The position numbers and the translations under genes were made by a program. A DNA stretch of 64,000 nt from Diprion similis (Eukaryota; Arthropoda; Insecta; Hymenoptera; Diprionidae). The stretch spans positions 18,563,025-18,627,024 of the forward strand of contig NC_060108.1 in NCBI RefSeq assembly GCF_021155765.1, read 5' to 3'. The first letter of the stretch is position 1. Each line of letters begins with the position of its first letter. Under the pieces are notes generated by a model. It saw only the letters and a program-made list of their open reading frames with translations. It did no database searches and was not told where the DNA came from. Shown one piece after another: positions 1 to 12,457 of this stretch.

Positions 1-2
1 AA

Positions 3-113
3 AGATCGTCGAGCCTCGATTTGAAGGAACTTTGTGAGAGGGCAGCCGAGTGTTTGATTTATTGTAAGTTCCGGAAAACGAAAGGAACAAAAGTCGGGAT
101 TAATTCATTCAAC

Positions 114-148
<35 letters not shown>

Positions 149-324
149 ATTTTAAGGATCATAATTCTCTCTCTCTCTCTCTTTTTCTCAATTTCTCAAT
201 CTGTATCATTTATTCTTATTTTCTGTCTTTTCCAGGTGTTCAATATTATATTACGTCATTGTTATCCGCACTAATCGTGAGCGATGCCAAAGCTTGCCAC
301 GACATAATAAAATTGATCAAATAA
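3..324 (+). CDS. C-terminal end of an unrecognised protein (partial)
   Basis: Two spliced exons, 3..63 and 236..324, read in one frame to a TAA at 322-324. The donor after 63 (T|GTAAGT) and the pyrimidine-rich acceptor ending at 235 (TTTTCCAG) share phase 1. Together they encode about 49 residues, mostly predicted amphipathic helix, beginning RSSSLDLKELCERAAECLIY and ending ACHDIIKLIK. An AATAAA overlaps the stop (320-325) and another is at 530-535, so this is a genuine 3' end. The rest of the gene lies left of the window. The helical, Cys/Leu-rich tail could come from a repeat or BTB/BACK-type protein, but I do not recognise the family. Splice-consistent reading supports a real exon pair; function is unknown. 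Confidence 0.6.
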
Positions 325-529
325 AATCTCTCTGTTTCTCTGTGTTGGTGTGATTATATTTAAGATTAAGATTGAGATTATCATTAGGATTAAGAACGAT
401 TTATGAAAACGAAAATTTTATAACTTCCATTATCTAATGGTATGCTATTGAATGTAACTCGTGTTTATGTCGCTGCTTATATTGTATTTATTGTAAAATT
501 GTATACCGCATATTTGCCTCAAGTGCATT

Positions 530-535
530 AATAAA
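530..535 (+). terminator. Poly(A) signal of the partial gene at the left edge
   Basis: AATAAA about 205 nt after the TAA at 322-324. It is a better-spaced signal than the AATAAA overlapping the stop codon itself. Confidence 0.5.
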
Positions 536-3249
536 AAGATTCATCGAATGATAAGTGTGACAGTTTTAATTATCGCGAATCACGCACGCGCCGTAATAAT
601 GTATACTCATGCGTCGCATTATTTACAGTTACGTACAACAACAACGCTCTTTGTCTCCTATTATGAAGACGAATCGCATGCAAGTTATTGCAACAGGTTG
701 CTTTTATACATCGTAAAACACTGGTTGCCTCTGACGAGCGATGAGAGAAGAATTGCGCATTGTTCCCGCAGTCTGTACACATCAACTCTGTTTTGGAGAG
801 ATAGAGATAGAGAGAGAGAGAGAGTGCAATTTATGGACCTCGGATCGCGCGCGAATTCTAAGTTACAAATTGAATCCAATGTCGATTCGACACGCGAGTG
901 GAGTGGAAGGAAGTTCCTTACCTATTTCCGGTTAGCCCGCCCACAAAGTCGTCGCAGATAACAGTGTTATGTTGGATAACAGTGGGATGTTCTTTCACTT
1001 GCCTCATTTGGCATAGGCGTGCCGTTCTTGGTGCTTTGTGAAAAACAAATTGAATCCATTCCCAACGACGACGACGACGATGAGGCACACTTTATCACAC
1101 GTATGTAATGTCGGATGAGCCAAATGACGCGGATGTCATCGTCTAAATTTAACTGACACTGAAATCTGGAATTTACGACGGCGGCGATTGGATTGCAGCG
1201 TTTTCGGTTATTAACGAATCATCGCGGACTACCTTATATACGTGATACATCGCGTCATTCGCGATCGTGGAGAACGTGACAATAGCGACATATATATTGT
1301 GATAATTAAGTGCTCTTAAGGCGCTGCAGACCAAGTCTCATCGCGTGTAATTTAATATTTTCGTGCTCGACTTGTTCCGGTAATATTAAAAATTGATGTT
1401 AAACTGTCTCGATTGACTTCGAGGATCTCGAGGATCGAGATTAAGAGGAGATTGTAAAATTACAGAACCTTGGATTAGTGAGGTATGTTTATAAAAGTAA
1501 ATCAGTCTTGAGAGTTCACGTAGAAATAACGGATAAGTAAAAGGTGATAATGCACGTCTCTTCTGTGAAAATATACGTGCGAATATTGGCGACTGAGCCG
1601 AGCAAAGAATAGACGGAATTATCTTGACATGTGTAATAATATTTATAACGATAATTAATTTATTGTGCTTTTGCAACGAACCCCCTGATTTGATATCCTA
1701 ATCGTTGGTATTTAAAGCTTTTATCGAACCCAGCTTGGACACCTTTTGCGTTACGTAAATGTACGACAATCACAACTGCGGAGTGTGCGAGAATTTTTGA
1801 TTTTTTCTTTTTATTCATCGCTCAAACGACACAATTAACTAATCAATGTTCGTAAGAGGACATGCTCGAGTTAACTTCCTTTTACGTTGCTGGCGCATGA
1901 ATGACGCGCTGGTAGCTTTGCAATCAAGCTCCCGATCTTTGAATCGTGTAGAGACACACGAGGAATTTGGTCCTTTACGAAACTCATGGTTCCACACCAT
2001 GATACTTGCTGTTCTTGATATTTTTTATTCCTTTCGATATATTCGATGAATTTTCTTCTAATCTGTCGATTATTTAGTCAATTTTCAATCAAAGTGTTCA
2101 TTCTAAGTTAAAAACGCATGAATTTTGGTTTAATATTTCTTTCACGATCGTATAGAGTATGAAATTCTAACTTAAACAAAGTACCTTTTCTTATCGTTAG
2201 ACCAGCTTGTAAAGCCTAATTTAATACCTCTATCAAGTATGATAACATATAACCGGATAAAATAATACGCACAATATATTGCGTGTGTGAATTAGACTCG
2301 CGATTGCGTGTATTTTTTACTGCACAGCGTGAATAATTAACTCGTGATTAGAAGCTCAAACTCCAAAGTAAGTAATTTGTATAAACATCCTACGATTGTT
2401 AAGTTTGTAATTCGAAGTAAACAAGTTTTTAACTTTAATTTTTCATTCATCCAACGCTTACGTAGATTCGTGGATAAAAAACACGCGCTAAACGATGATT
2501 TCAACAAAAATTCTTACGTTTCAACGCGACTGATTAAACGCGAACAGATTTTCACACACATCGATTGCAAAAACCTTGACTTTCCGTCATCGACTCATCG
2601 ACTGCACGCAACGTCGAAAACTCGAGTTTCAAACGTTTAAGCCGCTAGACGTCGCTGAGCGGTGAACGTTCTCTCGTGGTAAAAGCAAAATTTGATAAAG
2701 TTCATAAAATCGTAACGCGTTCCAGAACGAGAGATAAACCAATCGTGCAAAATATATTCCAGAGTAATAAGATATTATAAAAACATTTAACCCTTTCAGT
2801 CACACATTTTCCAACTCAATATTTTGTCCTGAATTTTGTTGTTGATCACGAATCTGAAGTAAAAATTTGTAAATTTCAAATCCAAAATGGCGAATATAAA
2901 TTGTTAAAAACTATCAAAAATCAATAATTCCAGCCAAAACTTGTTACTCAAAAGTTTCAGATAATTTTATACGAACTAACAAAGGTAATTGAAGTTATAA
3001 ACGAATCTCGATATCTAAGTCTCAGGGGAAGTGAAAATTTTTGAGATCAGAAGCTAATCACATCCCGCTGCGACTAAGAGGTTTAAAATGAAAGAAGCGA
3101 GGGCTGATTCTCAAAGAAGTAACCAAAGTAGTTAAGATACAAACGAAAGGCGGGTGCGGAAGTAGCACGCCGCACGAATGCAGGTCGAGTAACGAAACAA
3201 CGTTACGTTACCGACTACGCGTATATAGAGGCTACAAAGCTAGCTAGAA

Positions 3250-3569
3250 AGCTAGAAACGGACAACGAAGAGCAGTGGGAATGAAATTTCGGCTATTCTC
3301 GTGGCGCGGGGGTCGGCGAGTCGGCGTGCTTCGCGACTCCTCGCGTTCAGGGTGTGCGACTGCGATCCGGCGCTGCTTTCGTTTTTCACTCAGTCGGCTC
3401 CCGTCGCGTCGAGGTGCGTTTAGTTGATCCGTCAATCGTGAATCGTGATCTTGAGAGTAAGTTGGCTGCGGCGTCGAGCGGCGATTTCACAGGGCGCAAG
3501 ATTCCGAAGCGACCATCTGACTCGTCGACGTGAAACGAGCGTGGCTGCGTCTCTTTCGCTTGTGGTCTT

Positions 3570-3603
<34 letters not shown>

Positions 3604-4020
3604 CGAGAGATCGACGCCGGGCGGCGGCCGAGTAGAGGGAGAGCTCGGATAGCTCGTGGACTTGTTACTTGAAGCTTAGGAGAGCGTGAGGAGAGCTTGC
3701 GAGAGCTTGGGAGAGGCCGAGTGACTTGAGTCGCGATCGGAGCGTCGGAGTGCCGAAATGATAAGAAGACGCGGGGGATTGAATCGCCGATCGTTTATCG
3801 CCGAGACGAACTCGGTCAGCGGACGCAGCAGTTCGAGGCGAGGCGTTATTACGGCGACGAGTCCCGGCGACGTACGACAGACGAAACGTCGCGACGGCTA
3901 GTCACTCGTCGACGAGCCCCGGTCTCTAGGCACGGTTAAGTTCCTGGCGGATTATTTGGAAAGCCGGGAATCACGACCGAGTGCAAGTGTGAGTGCAGGT
4001 GCTGTGAGACGTGAGATTAA
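3250..4020 (+). promoter_or_regulatory. GC-rich promoter-like island, probable PEDS1 5' region
   Basis: The only strongly GC- and CpG-rich stretch in the first 5.9 kb, embedded in AT-rich DNA. It is followed by GTGAGT-type donor-like motifs around 3990-3995. By position it could hold the PEDS1 transcription start and a 5' UTR exon spliced to 5904. No TATA box was identified and no transcript evidence is available, so the assignment is inferred. Confidence 0.35.
3570..3596. repeat. 27-nt poly(G) run
   Basis: Uninterrupted run of 27 G inside the GC-rich island. It could form a G-quadruplex on the + strand, or could be an inaccurately sized homopolymer in the assembly. Confidence 0.9.
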
Positions 4021-4543
4021 GCTTTCTCCGTGTACCTTGATTTTTTTCACCTGTCTATCTGCATTTCTTGATCTATTTATCTATTTGTCTGTCTATGTCG
4101 GGGCGTAATCTTAACCGCGTACACACGACACGATATATAGGCGATAGAATTATCGATAGTTGTATAATTTTGTTTTCTCACTTATAACGACAACGACGAT
4201 GATTATGATCGTCGTCATTCTTACGGCTGTGAAGTAACCCTGATTTTAATTCACGGTCGTCTGTCTTCTCTATCTCTCTCGCCTACACCTCGTGTGCGTG
4301 TTGTTTTTTTTTTTTTGTTTTTGTTTTTGTTTTGTTGTACTTCTTCAATTGACGTGCGTTCGGAAGAAGAAATGGAGTTTAATGGAAATGTAAATTGATC
4401 ATGCAGTGTGTCAACAGCAACGATATACGTATTAATTGTTCGTACAAATGAGGCGGAAGTGATCGAGTGACAATAAGCGAGACGGAAGAGAGTTGCCGCC
4501 TTGATAGCAATACTATTTCGTAATACAAATACCATGCCTGGCA

Positions 4544-4544
<1 letters not shown>

Positions 4545-4584
<40 letters not shown>
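4545..4584. repeat. CT/GA dinucleotide microsatellite
   Basis: About 40 nt of CT repeats with one TTT interruption. The Glu/Arg-alternating open frames on the complementary strand here are products of the repeat, not proteins. Confidence 0.9.
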
Positions 4585-5946
4585 GTCACGGTGACTACAT
4601 CCACGCGGTTTTGCGCCAGCCCTTGGCAAGCATGCCGTTAGAAAAAACCGAGTTCTGTGTTTATTCCGTTTTACTCTGTTTGTGGAAAGAAAATACCGCA
4701 AAATGATAGGCTCTGATTGTGTGAGCGTGTGATTCAGGCTGACCGGGTCACGCTGGATCTGACTGTGTTGGAAAACGTTACGCGTGTCAACATCGAGTAA
4801 CTATTAGAGTCTAGATGTTGTTTGTTATCTGCGGTTTTGATTATAATAACTGTTCTTAACGCGGACAAAATCCACACACCCGTCGACATTCTACTATATC
4901 GCTACGCTTGCAATTAGAGATGGCAGAATAGGTTCTAATATACTTGTCCTCAAATTGTTAGTTAGTCGCGACATGCGACGTATCTACCGGCTACGTACGT
5001 ACGTCGGTAATGTTAATTCGTTATTGTTGCAAAACGAGGACTAGAGAAAACAATAAGTAAGACTCGGTACCGCGTCACGTGTCAATTAAACATTTCATAT
5101 TTATTCTTTTGAATTTCACGATAGAGAACGACATTGATTGTTGGGCGGAAGGATGAGTTGCAAGTCATTTGCATTATCGTTGTTGTTCAATCTTCCTACG
5201 TATATATATATATGTAAGTTTCTACAAACGTGTAACAAGTAACAGACCAACGATTGAAATATACAAGACGAGGAAATTCGATTTCATAGATGGGTTTCAC
5301 AGCTGATTAATTTTCATACACACGGAGAGAATAAAGGAGCAGCTTTTTTTTTATTTAAAATACTGTCTGAAAAGAGGGACACGTCAGTTTTTTTTTTTTT
5401 TTTTTTTTTTTTTAAATATCCTCCGTCAGAGGGCAGAATTTAAAAAGTACACTGTTTGTGCAGAATAATATCTGCGTAAAAGATATAGTTGACGCTGGTA
5501 TTTTATAGACAAAAAAAAAAAAAAAACATAGTTTTCAGTCAAATCTTTTCTTTCCGATATTCTCTTCTTCATGTACAAAGAATCGTTAAGTAAACCGAAT
5601 AACGACAAGTATAACGTAAACTGCAGAGGAACGATATTTCGTGCATACCTACTATTGTAATTAACTTATACCGTGTAAGATAGTCGTGAGAAACAGAAAG
5701 AAAAAACTGAGCGAGAAAGAGAGAGAGAAAGAGAGCAGCTTCACCCACGAATTCCGCCGTCGAACAATGCGTGAGAGATAGATAGATGGGAGATGACTGA
5801 CAATGAGAGAGAAAGTTTTCTCCTTCGCAGCTCCGCTTCTCCCTCGTCGTCCAAGAAGAGTGTAGAGAGTCTGACACGTGACGATCGTTAGACACTTTAC
5901 TAGGTGACTTTTGGGCATTGGAGAAGAGACAGGCAGGCACCCTGGG

Positions 5947-8900
5947 ATGGAGGGGCCGGTGCCGCATTTGGAACAGGCCGCTTCGGCCGCCTGTACTATG
6001 GCCACGAATTTTTTGGCACCGGTGAAAACCGAGAGGCAAATTTACGAAAATTCCATGCTCGAAGACGATCCTAACGCCAATTCGGTCGTCCCGACATCCT
6101 TCGAGGATAGGACGGTCCCACGGTGGGGGCCCAATCACAAGGGGGCCCAGGAATTGGCCAATCTCTACAGTACAGGCGAGTTGCAAAACTATGATTAATT
6201 CGTTATGTTTTTGTATTTTAACAATTTTTGCCCGCTCTTTTTCATGCCTTTTTATTCGTCAGGCTGAAGTTAGCTGTACGTTAACGAAAAGAAATATTGA
6301 CTGAAGAAATCACTATTTTTTAAGTTTTTTACTTAAATTTTCGAAATATTAATACGTTTTGACGAGATATAACCATTTTTCGAAACTTTAATCATTACAA
6401 TAACGCTACTAACTTCAGCCGCATTTTTATTCAACTTACGAACACTTTTTCATTCGTTTTTCTATCTGACCAGCAGAATATTCAGTCCAATTTAGAAATC
6501 AACAAAACTTTGGGAACCAAAAAAATTGCACTGTTTTCATAATTTTATAGAATGACCGGATTACGTTGTTGCAATAACAAAGTATTATGCGCTTTGATTT
6601 ATTTGTAAGATTCCACCGAATTTTCATCTTAAAAAGAGCCGTCGTTACTTAAACGTAACGTAACAAAACTTCATCCTCGGGTTAGAAATGAGAAGAATTT
6701 CTTACGAATGCGGTTAGAACATCGCCGATGATTCTGCAGCGTGTAAACTCTTATCTATTTAGATAAATGTTTTTAATAACACTTTTTCATCGTTGGATTT
6801 TTTTTTTTCCTTTGTTTCTTTTTAGAGCCACACGCGTCTGCTATATATCTAATCGAATAAAATAACAGATCATCACATTATTATTTAGCGGATGCAATCG
6901 CGCTTCTTTCATTTTTCAATGCCTGACTTTTTTCCACTCACTCCGCGTGTCCCGTCATTCAGTAATAAAACCCTTTCCTGCATAATTTCCGTTCGTTAAT
7001 TGACAACAATTTTTCGGCTCGTCGGTGGTTTATAATTCTTTTCCCTTCGCAAATATACCTTTTCCGATCAATTTCATAGAGGAAAAAATTCTTCGTTCTG
7101 CTACTATTTTTCCCCAGAAAATATCGGTACATGATCCATCTAAAAATAAAGTGATCGTCATTTGTTGTTCCGAATTTTATCAGGTCAGTTTTTTTTTTTT
7201 TTTTTTTTTTTTTCCTCAAATAGCTTTTATTTATTCTCACAAAATTGTCCAGAGTCTGTTGAATTCATTGAATTACATGGTATATTATTATCTCGTAATT
7301 TGCAATATAAAAAAATCATTTTGTATTGTTGAATAGCGCAAATATACGAATAATTATTATCCAGAAAAAAGTAATCGGGTTTTTTTTCTACTTACACATC
7401 TGTAGTAGCCTGCGTAGGTAGAAATGATTTTTAATTACTATTCCGGGAACACGATCATTATCGAGGAGATGAATATTCACAACAATCGTTAAACATGTTG
7501 AACGATTGATTGATTTATTATTTAGTAGATTATTAGTAGATTATGTAAGAAATTGAGGAAGTAAAAATTTAGTATCTGAAAAAAAAACAAAAAATGTGAA
7601 CCGTTGATCACGGTCCAGCGGAGCGTCTAAACAGCGAAGGATAGCAAAGAGAAAAAAGAGGAAAAGCTGCATAAAGAAATAAATTAATAAAACTGCAGTT
7701 TGCGTAGATTGTATGATAAAAGAAGAAAAAAAAATGAAAAAAAATAAAAAGTCACGTTTAACAAACGTATATTCATTCTTTCCGCGATATTTTCGTTATA
7801 TATGTTGCAGGAAAGAGAACTCAGGAATGCATATGCGTCGGTATCTGCATCACGCTTATGATCGTTAATTTTTTATTCATAATGGTACGATTAAGATTGG
7901 AAAATCTGAGCGCCATAGCGATTGCCGCGATATGCGGTATCGTCACCGCGGATTTCGGCTCGGGACTTGTTCACTGGGCAGCAGACACGTGGGGATCCGT
8001 CGAGCTACCGATCCTCGGAAAGGTGCAGTGGAATACGAAAAGCTATACGACTTATCGTTAACTCACTTACAACAAGTTATAAGAAAAACCTTGTCAATCA
8101 AGTTGCAGGGGAAAGTACGTTCCGTCTTCATTTATCCGTTTGTTTGTATTTCAGAATTTTTTAAGACCGTTCAGAGAGCATCACATAGATCCTACGAGCA
8201 TAACGAGGCACGATTTCATTGAGACGAACGGTGATAATTTCATGGTAACGATACCGTTTCTCTGTAAATTGACGTGGGACTTTCTATCGCTACCAGAAAC
8301 CGAAGTACAACAAAGGTTTCTCTGGACTTGCTACTGGTTTTTACTCGCCATATTCGTCGCTATGACAAATCAGGTATTTACAATAAATAACAATGTCAAT
8401 AATAATTATTATTCTTACAATGTTTTTACGTTATTTTAATCATATATCTCATATACCTACAACGTTGTGCAAGCACCTTCTTCTTTAAATATGAATTTGA
8501 GTTTCTCTAAAAGCATTTTTTTTTTTTTCTCCTATGTTTTGGTAATATAATACGTATAAATTGTCACACGAGAACATTTTACCGACGGAGAAGAAGTTAT
8601 TAGCGAAAACTGCATATGAGGCGGGAGTAGTTCACGTGCACATATGAATGGAAGTTATTGTTGCAAGGCGTGCCAAAGTTTTTATGTCAAAATCAATATA
8701 AACGCGTTTATACTATATAGATAAGAACCGTTTGCTGCCGCATGTGAAGAGAGATAGAGATAGAGGGGGACAGAGAGGGAGGGAGAGAGAGAAAAGCGTT
8801 TATTCGCCCTGCGACAAGTCCCATCGAATGAGAATATGAACAGAACCTATTAAAAAAAAAAAAAAATCAAAGAAAAAAATAGACACTTTTAAGCTAAATA

Positions 8901-9558
8901 GTAAGGTAGCAACAAAACGAAAATTGACGCATAACGAAGATAGTAGACGATAAATAAATAAAAATAAGTAAATATAAAAATGTAGAAATTTAAAAATAAA
9001 TAGAAACATACGTAAATTGTAGGAATAAATAAAAATATAAGTAAGAAGTAAATGGACGCATAAATAAAGTAAAAAAAAATGAAAATAAAATAAAATAACA
9101 AAGTAAAAAAAGAAAAAATAAATATATATCAATGAAGAAAAATATCTATTCAAAGATTAAAACAAGACAACTTAAAAGAGAAAGACAGACAGACGTTTCT
9201 CCTTTTATATAATTATATGCTCACGTATGTATAAGTTAGATACACTTGAGAAGCCGGCAATAATTCCACAGAAACAATGCAATTTCATTCGTTACAGATC
9301 CACAAATGGTCGCACACGTATTTCGGACTGCCTGGATGGGTGGTTTGGCTCCAAGACCACCGGATAATACTGCCGCGAAGGCATCATCGCGTTCACCACG
9401 TAGCCCCCCACGAAACGTACTTTTGTATAACGACGGGCTGGCTGAACTGGCCTTTGGAAAAATTGTGCTTTTGGGCGATCCTAGAGGCTGTCATTGAAAA
9501 ATTTACCGGATTCAAGCCGAGAGCCGACGACATGAAGTGGGCCCAAAAACGGTCTTGA
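5947..9558 (+). CDS. PEDS1: Plasmanylethanolamine desaturase (Kua/TMEM189 family)
   Basis: Exons 5947..6175, 7811..8022, 8155..8373 and 9298..9558 give 306 aa. The enzyme desaturates the 1-O-alkyl chain of plasmanylethanolamine to form the vinyl-ether of plasmalogens in the ER membrane. The family's conserved histidines are all visible: HWAADTWG (H131), REHHIDP (H156-157), RHDF (H166), HKWSH (H222, H226), HHRVHH (H249-254) and PHETYF (H258). These are thought to ligate a di-metal centre. Hydrophobic segments lie at about 85-104, 109-130 and 190-215. Protein ends in the characteristic KPRADDMKWAQK. The variable N-terminus starts at the first in-frame ATG (5947). Intron 1 begins with GC rather than GT (ACAG|GCGAGT at 6176), the only donor that keeps the conserved LYS-x-GKR junction in frame; other introns are GT-AG. 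Length is near the animal family norm (about 270-310 aa). No UBE2V fusion is seen. Confidence 0.95.
7189..7213. repeat. 25-nt poly(T) run in PEDS1 intron 1
   Basis: Homopolymer T tract within the 1635-nt first intron. It follows a CAG and precedes CCTC, and has no coding role. Confidence 0.85.
8374..9297 (+). other. PEDS1 intron 3
   Basis: A 924-nt intron of low-complexity A-rich sequence (about 8850-9150) plus GA repeats near 8750-8800. The Tyr/Phe-rich open frames on the complementary strand come from this composition. No nested gene is visible. Confidence 0.8.
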
Positions 9559-10040
9559 AATCCGGACCTAACAATTTACGATAATATATTATGTAATGAA
9601 CAACGTATGATGATAATAATAATTATATAGTTTATCGCGGCCGCGTGCAGAACTATCGATCGAGGATATTTTCATAAACGTATATATACCTTACCTACGA
9701 ACAAAACTAATGAGATAATCTGTCGAACTGTGGATTCGAATGATAATAATTGAATCTGCAATACGTCGTGGGATTGACAATGATTCTTTTTTTCATTCTT
9801 TTATCTCCTCTTTGTGATTTATCGAGCCTCATATATCGTCGTTCGTGCGCAGCACCCACGCGATTATTACGTAACAAATAACCGTTTTTTAAATTCTTAT
9901 TTAAGTTGATTCAATGCACTTTATCAATATCTATACCATTAAACGTATGTGATGTATAATTGAAAGTTGACATATTTATAATTAATTTATCTTCGCTGTT
10001 ATATGAGGTTATGATCGAACTACGTAACGCACGTCTCTAT

Positions 10041-10059
10041 ACATACATATGTATATATG

Positions 10060-10090
<31 letters not shown>
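10041..10090. repeat. TATG/TA microsatellite
   Basis: Alternating purine-pyrimidine tract of about 50 nt, mostly TA repeats at its 3' half, within the probable PEDS1 3' UTR. Confidence 0.85.
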
Positions 10091-10091
<1 letters not shown>

Positions 10092-10176
10092 ACGTCGTTA
10101 TAACGATGCTTTACAGTTTTGTAAGAGAAAAAAGAATTTCCACGCTTATTAATAATCTAGGAGTATTAGCTAAATG

Positions 10177-10182
10177 AATAAA
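10177..10182 (+). terminator. Candidate PEDS1 poly(A) signal
   Basis: AATAAA about 620 nt after the PEDS1 stop, with a further AATAAA-like motif just downstream. The 3' UTR would include a long TA repeat. Confidence 0.45.
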
Positions 10183-12421
10183 TTAATAAATGTATCTATA
10201 TATTATGAGTATGGTAATTTTTAACTTAAATAATACGACTGGCCTTAAAGGAACCCACGCGCTATAAATAAAAGAATATACGAAGAAAATACAATATATA
10301 AGAGATGATTGAATTTAAAATCCACAGATCGTCGGTAAAGATTGTAAAAACAAAGATGCCTATTTATGAAAATACTATTATTATAATTATTACTGTTGTT
10401 GTCATTCTGTGGATTAAACACGCGAATGAAATTATTATAACTCAAAGCATATGTACCTACTCATATATTGTAAACATGAATAGAGCGAGGAAAAATTTTC
10501 ACGTAAGACAAACACAATCATTTTGCACAATGAGAGAAAAAAGAGAAAAATAAATTTCAGTAATTACTGTGTCATTTCTTGTTACACAATCGTTAACTAT
10601 CTAATCGGCTGTGCTAGCTGAAAGGCGCGTTAATGATGATATTACCTGTACTATACTAAAAAGAATCGTCCACCAAAGCCTGTGTAATGTAATATATAAT
10701 TATTTAATAGGCAGATTTAAGTTTTGTACGTAATATTTGTACGCAATATTCGTAAGAATGATATTCGCTAATGCGGAAACAATTATTGTGTTTATACATA
10801 ACACTTAGTAATATATTGAAAGTATAAAGAAGAAAAAAAAAAATCCCTGAACCTTCATCGCGGATAATTTGCCGCGCTTTTTCCTTAATCGGTTGCAATG
10901 AAAGTACAGTCAAAGCTTTTCATTGTCTTGAATTCTATTTTATAACGAATGTTGACTTGCGATGATATTCTATATTGCCCATGTTGCAAAGGTCAGAAAA
11001 ATTGAAACAATAAAAATCAAAAACAATTAGTTTGAATACAATTTGATACTATAGATTTTTGGAAAAATTTTTGCGTGCGTGCTTTTCACTTGCGTGCCAT
11101 AGATTTTACACATTCACACATAATTTATAATTATTATACATGTTTTACAGCGTAATACGACTCATTGTGTAAGAAAAAAAGAAAAAAAATAGTTGAACAA
11201 TTTGTTAAAATTAAAGAATATTATAACGCTTACCGTCAATACAAGTTTCTGACACGTAAAGTGAAAAACAAAAGAAACTTGTATTGCTGATGCTTTGTTA
11301 ATTTATTGTATACATTTTAATATAATTAAATAACGTGTGCCCAAGACTCTAATAACGACTCAGGCTTTAGCGTAAGTAGAGAACATTCTGTAAGGTTCAG
11401 GGACCAAAGATTACAGAAGAACCTATAATACATGCTTGTCATTGCGACCTGGTTTTCAAAACTAAATCATATAGAGAACAAATATTAATAAGCTTAGAGC
11501 CTAGATTTGAATATATTTATTATTAAAAGGAAACAGACAGGATCGATCGAAACATTTTTTCGTATAATAAAACCTGCTATCGATACGCTTTAAACTGAAA
11601 TATTATTGAAAATTGTGGCTTATTGTCATAAATTGCCTTATATAGAGCGTAGAATCCTATAAACCGACTACAATCATGCATGGGCGGAACGATTCGTTCA
11701 CTATTTTCTATACTAATTTTTGCTAAAAGGAATTGTATGCCTGAACGGAAATTTATACGTTTATAGCTTTGCGCAAAGACATGTGAAACACATACCTGAG
11801 AAATGTTACCATCTCGCCATCTGACCTAATCAGATTTTTGTAAAACTATTGCACGTATTCTCTAACGATGCATTTACAGTATTCAAATTTTCCGTATGAA
11901 CCGCTGTATATAGGTATATACTTGCACTGTGTAACGCGAGCTAAAGTAGGTGATAGAAAATTAGGCAACTATGACTTACACACCTACTTACGCAGGTGAC
12001 GAACGATATGAATCGATGTAGGTATACATGAATAAATGGAATTTTAATTCGAAACTAAGGTGAAGAGAGCAATTTTTTCCAAATTTATGTAATGAATGTC
12101 CAACAGAGCAGCGTCAGATGAATTCCGAACAGCCTTGAGGCTTTAAACTTTAGAAATTTCAAACCCGCAACAATCAATAATAACTGTACATAGGCGTACC
12201 TCCGTATTATTATGATAAACAACTTGCAACGTTAGACATAAGACAGAGTTAATTTTTATTAGGAGCAGTTATAGAATAACGTTATATCTTGTGATACTGT
12301 CAATTTTATACACCTGATTTTTACGATGATACCAAGAATTATGTAACTAAGTGTACATGCAACATGCAATAATTATTATTATATTAATTTGTTCCTGTAG
12401 AGCAATTTTGCACTTTCACTC

Positions 12422-12425
<4 letters not shown>

Positions 12426-12456
<31 letters not shown>
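12426..12456. repeat. TA dinucleotide microsatellite
   Basis: Pure AT/TA repeat of about 30 nt in intergenic sequence. Confidence 0.85.

Positions 12457-12457
<1 letters not shown>

Larger units (their letters stand above)
541..5903. other. Intergenic / PEDS1 upstream region, no supported CDS
   Basis: No spliceable coding sequence was found. The short open frames on both strands overlap each other and have no family resemblance. Contents are a GA microsatellite (about 797-824), AT-rich sequence to 3.1 kb, a GC-rich island at about 3250-4020 containing a 27-G run, a CT microsatellite (4545-4584), a 26-T run (5388-5413) and GA-rich sequence just before the PEDS1 start. A weak acceptor (ACTAG at 5899-5903) may begin the first PEDS1 coding exon, which implies an upstream non-coding exon. 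Confidence 0.5.

Noticed and set aside
4251-4701. Glu/Arg-alternating frames on the - strand
   Set aside because: Direct translation of the CT/GA microsatellite.
8800-9153. Phe/Tyr/Leu-rich frames resembling membrane proteins
   Set aside because: Reverse translation of an A-rich low-complexity stretch inside PEDS1 intron 3.
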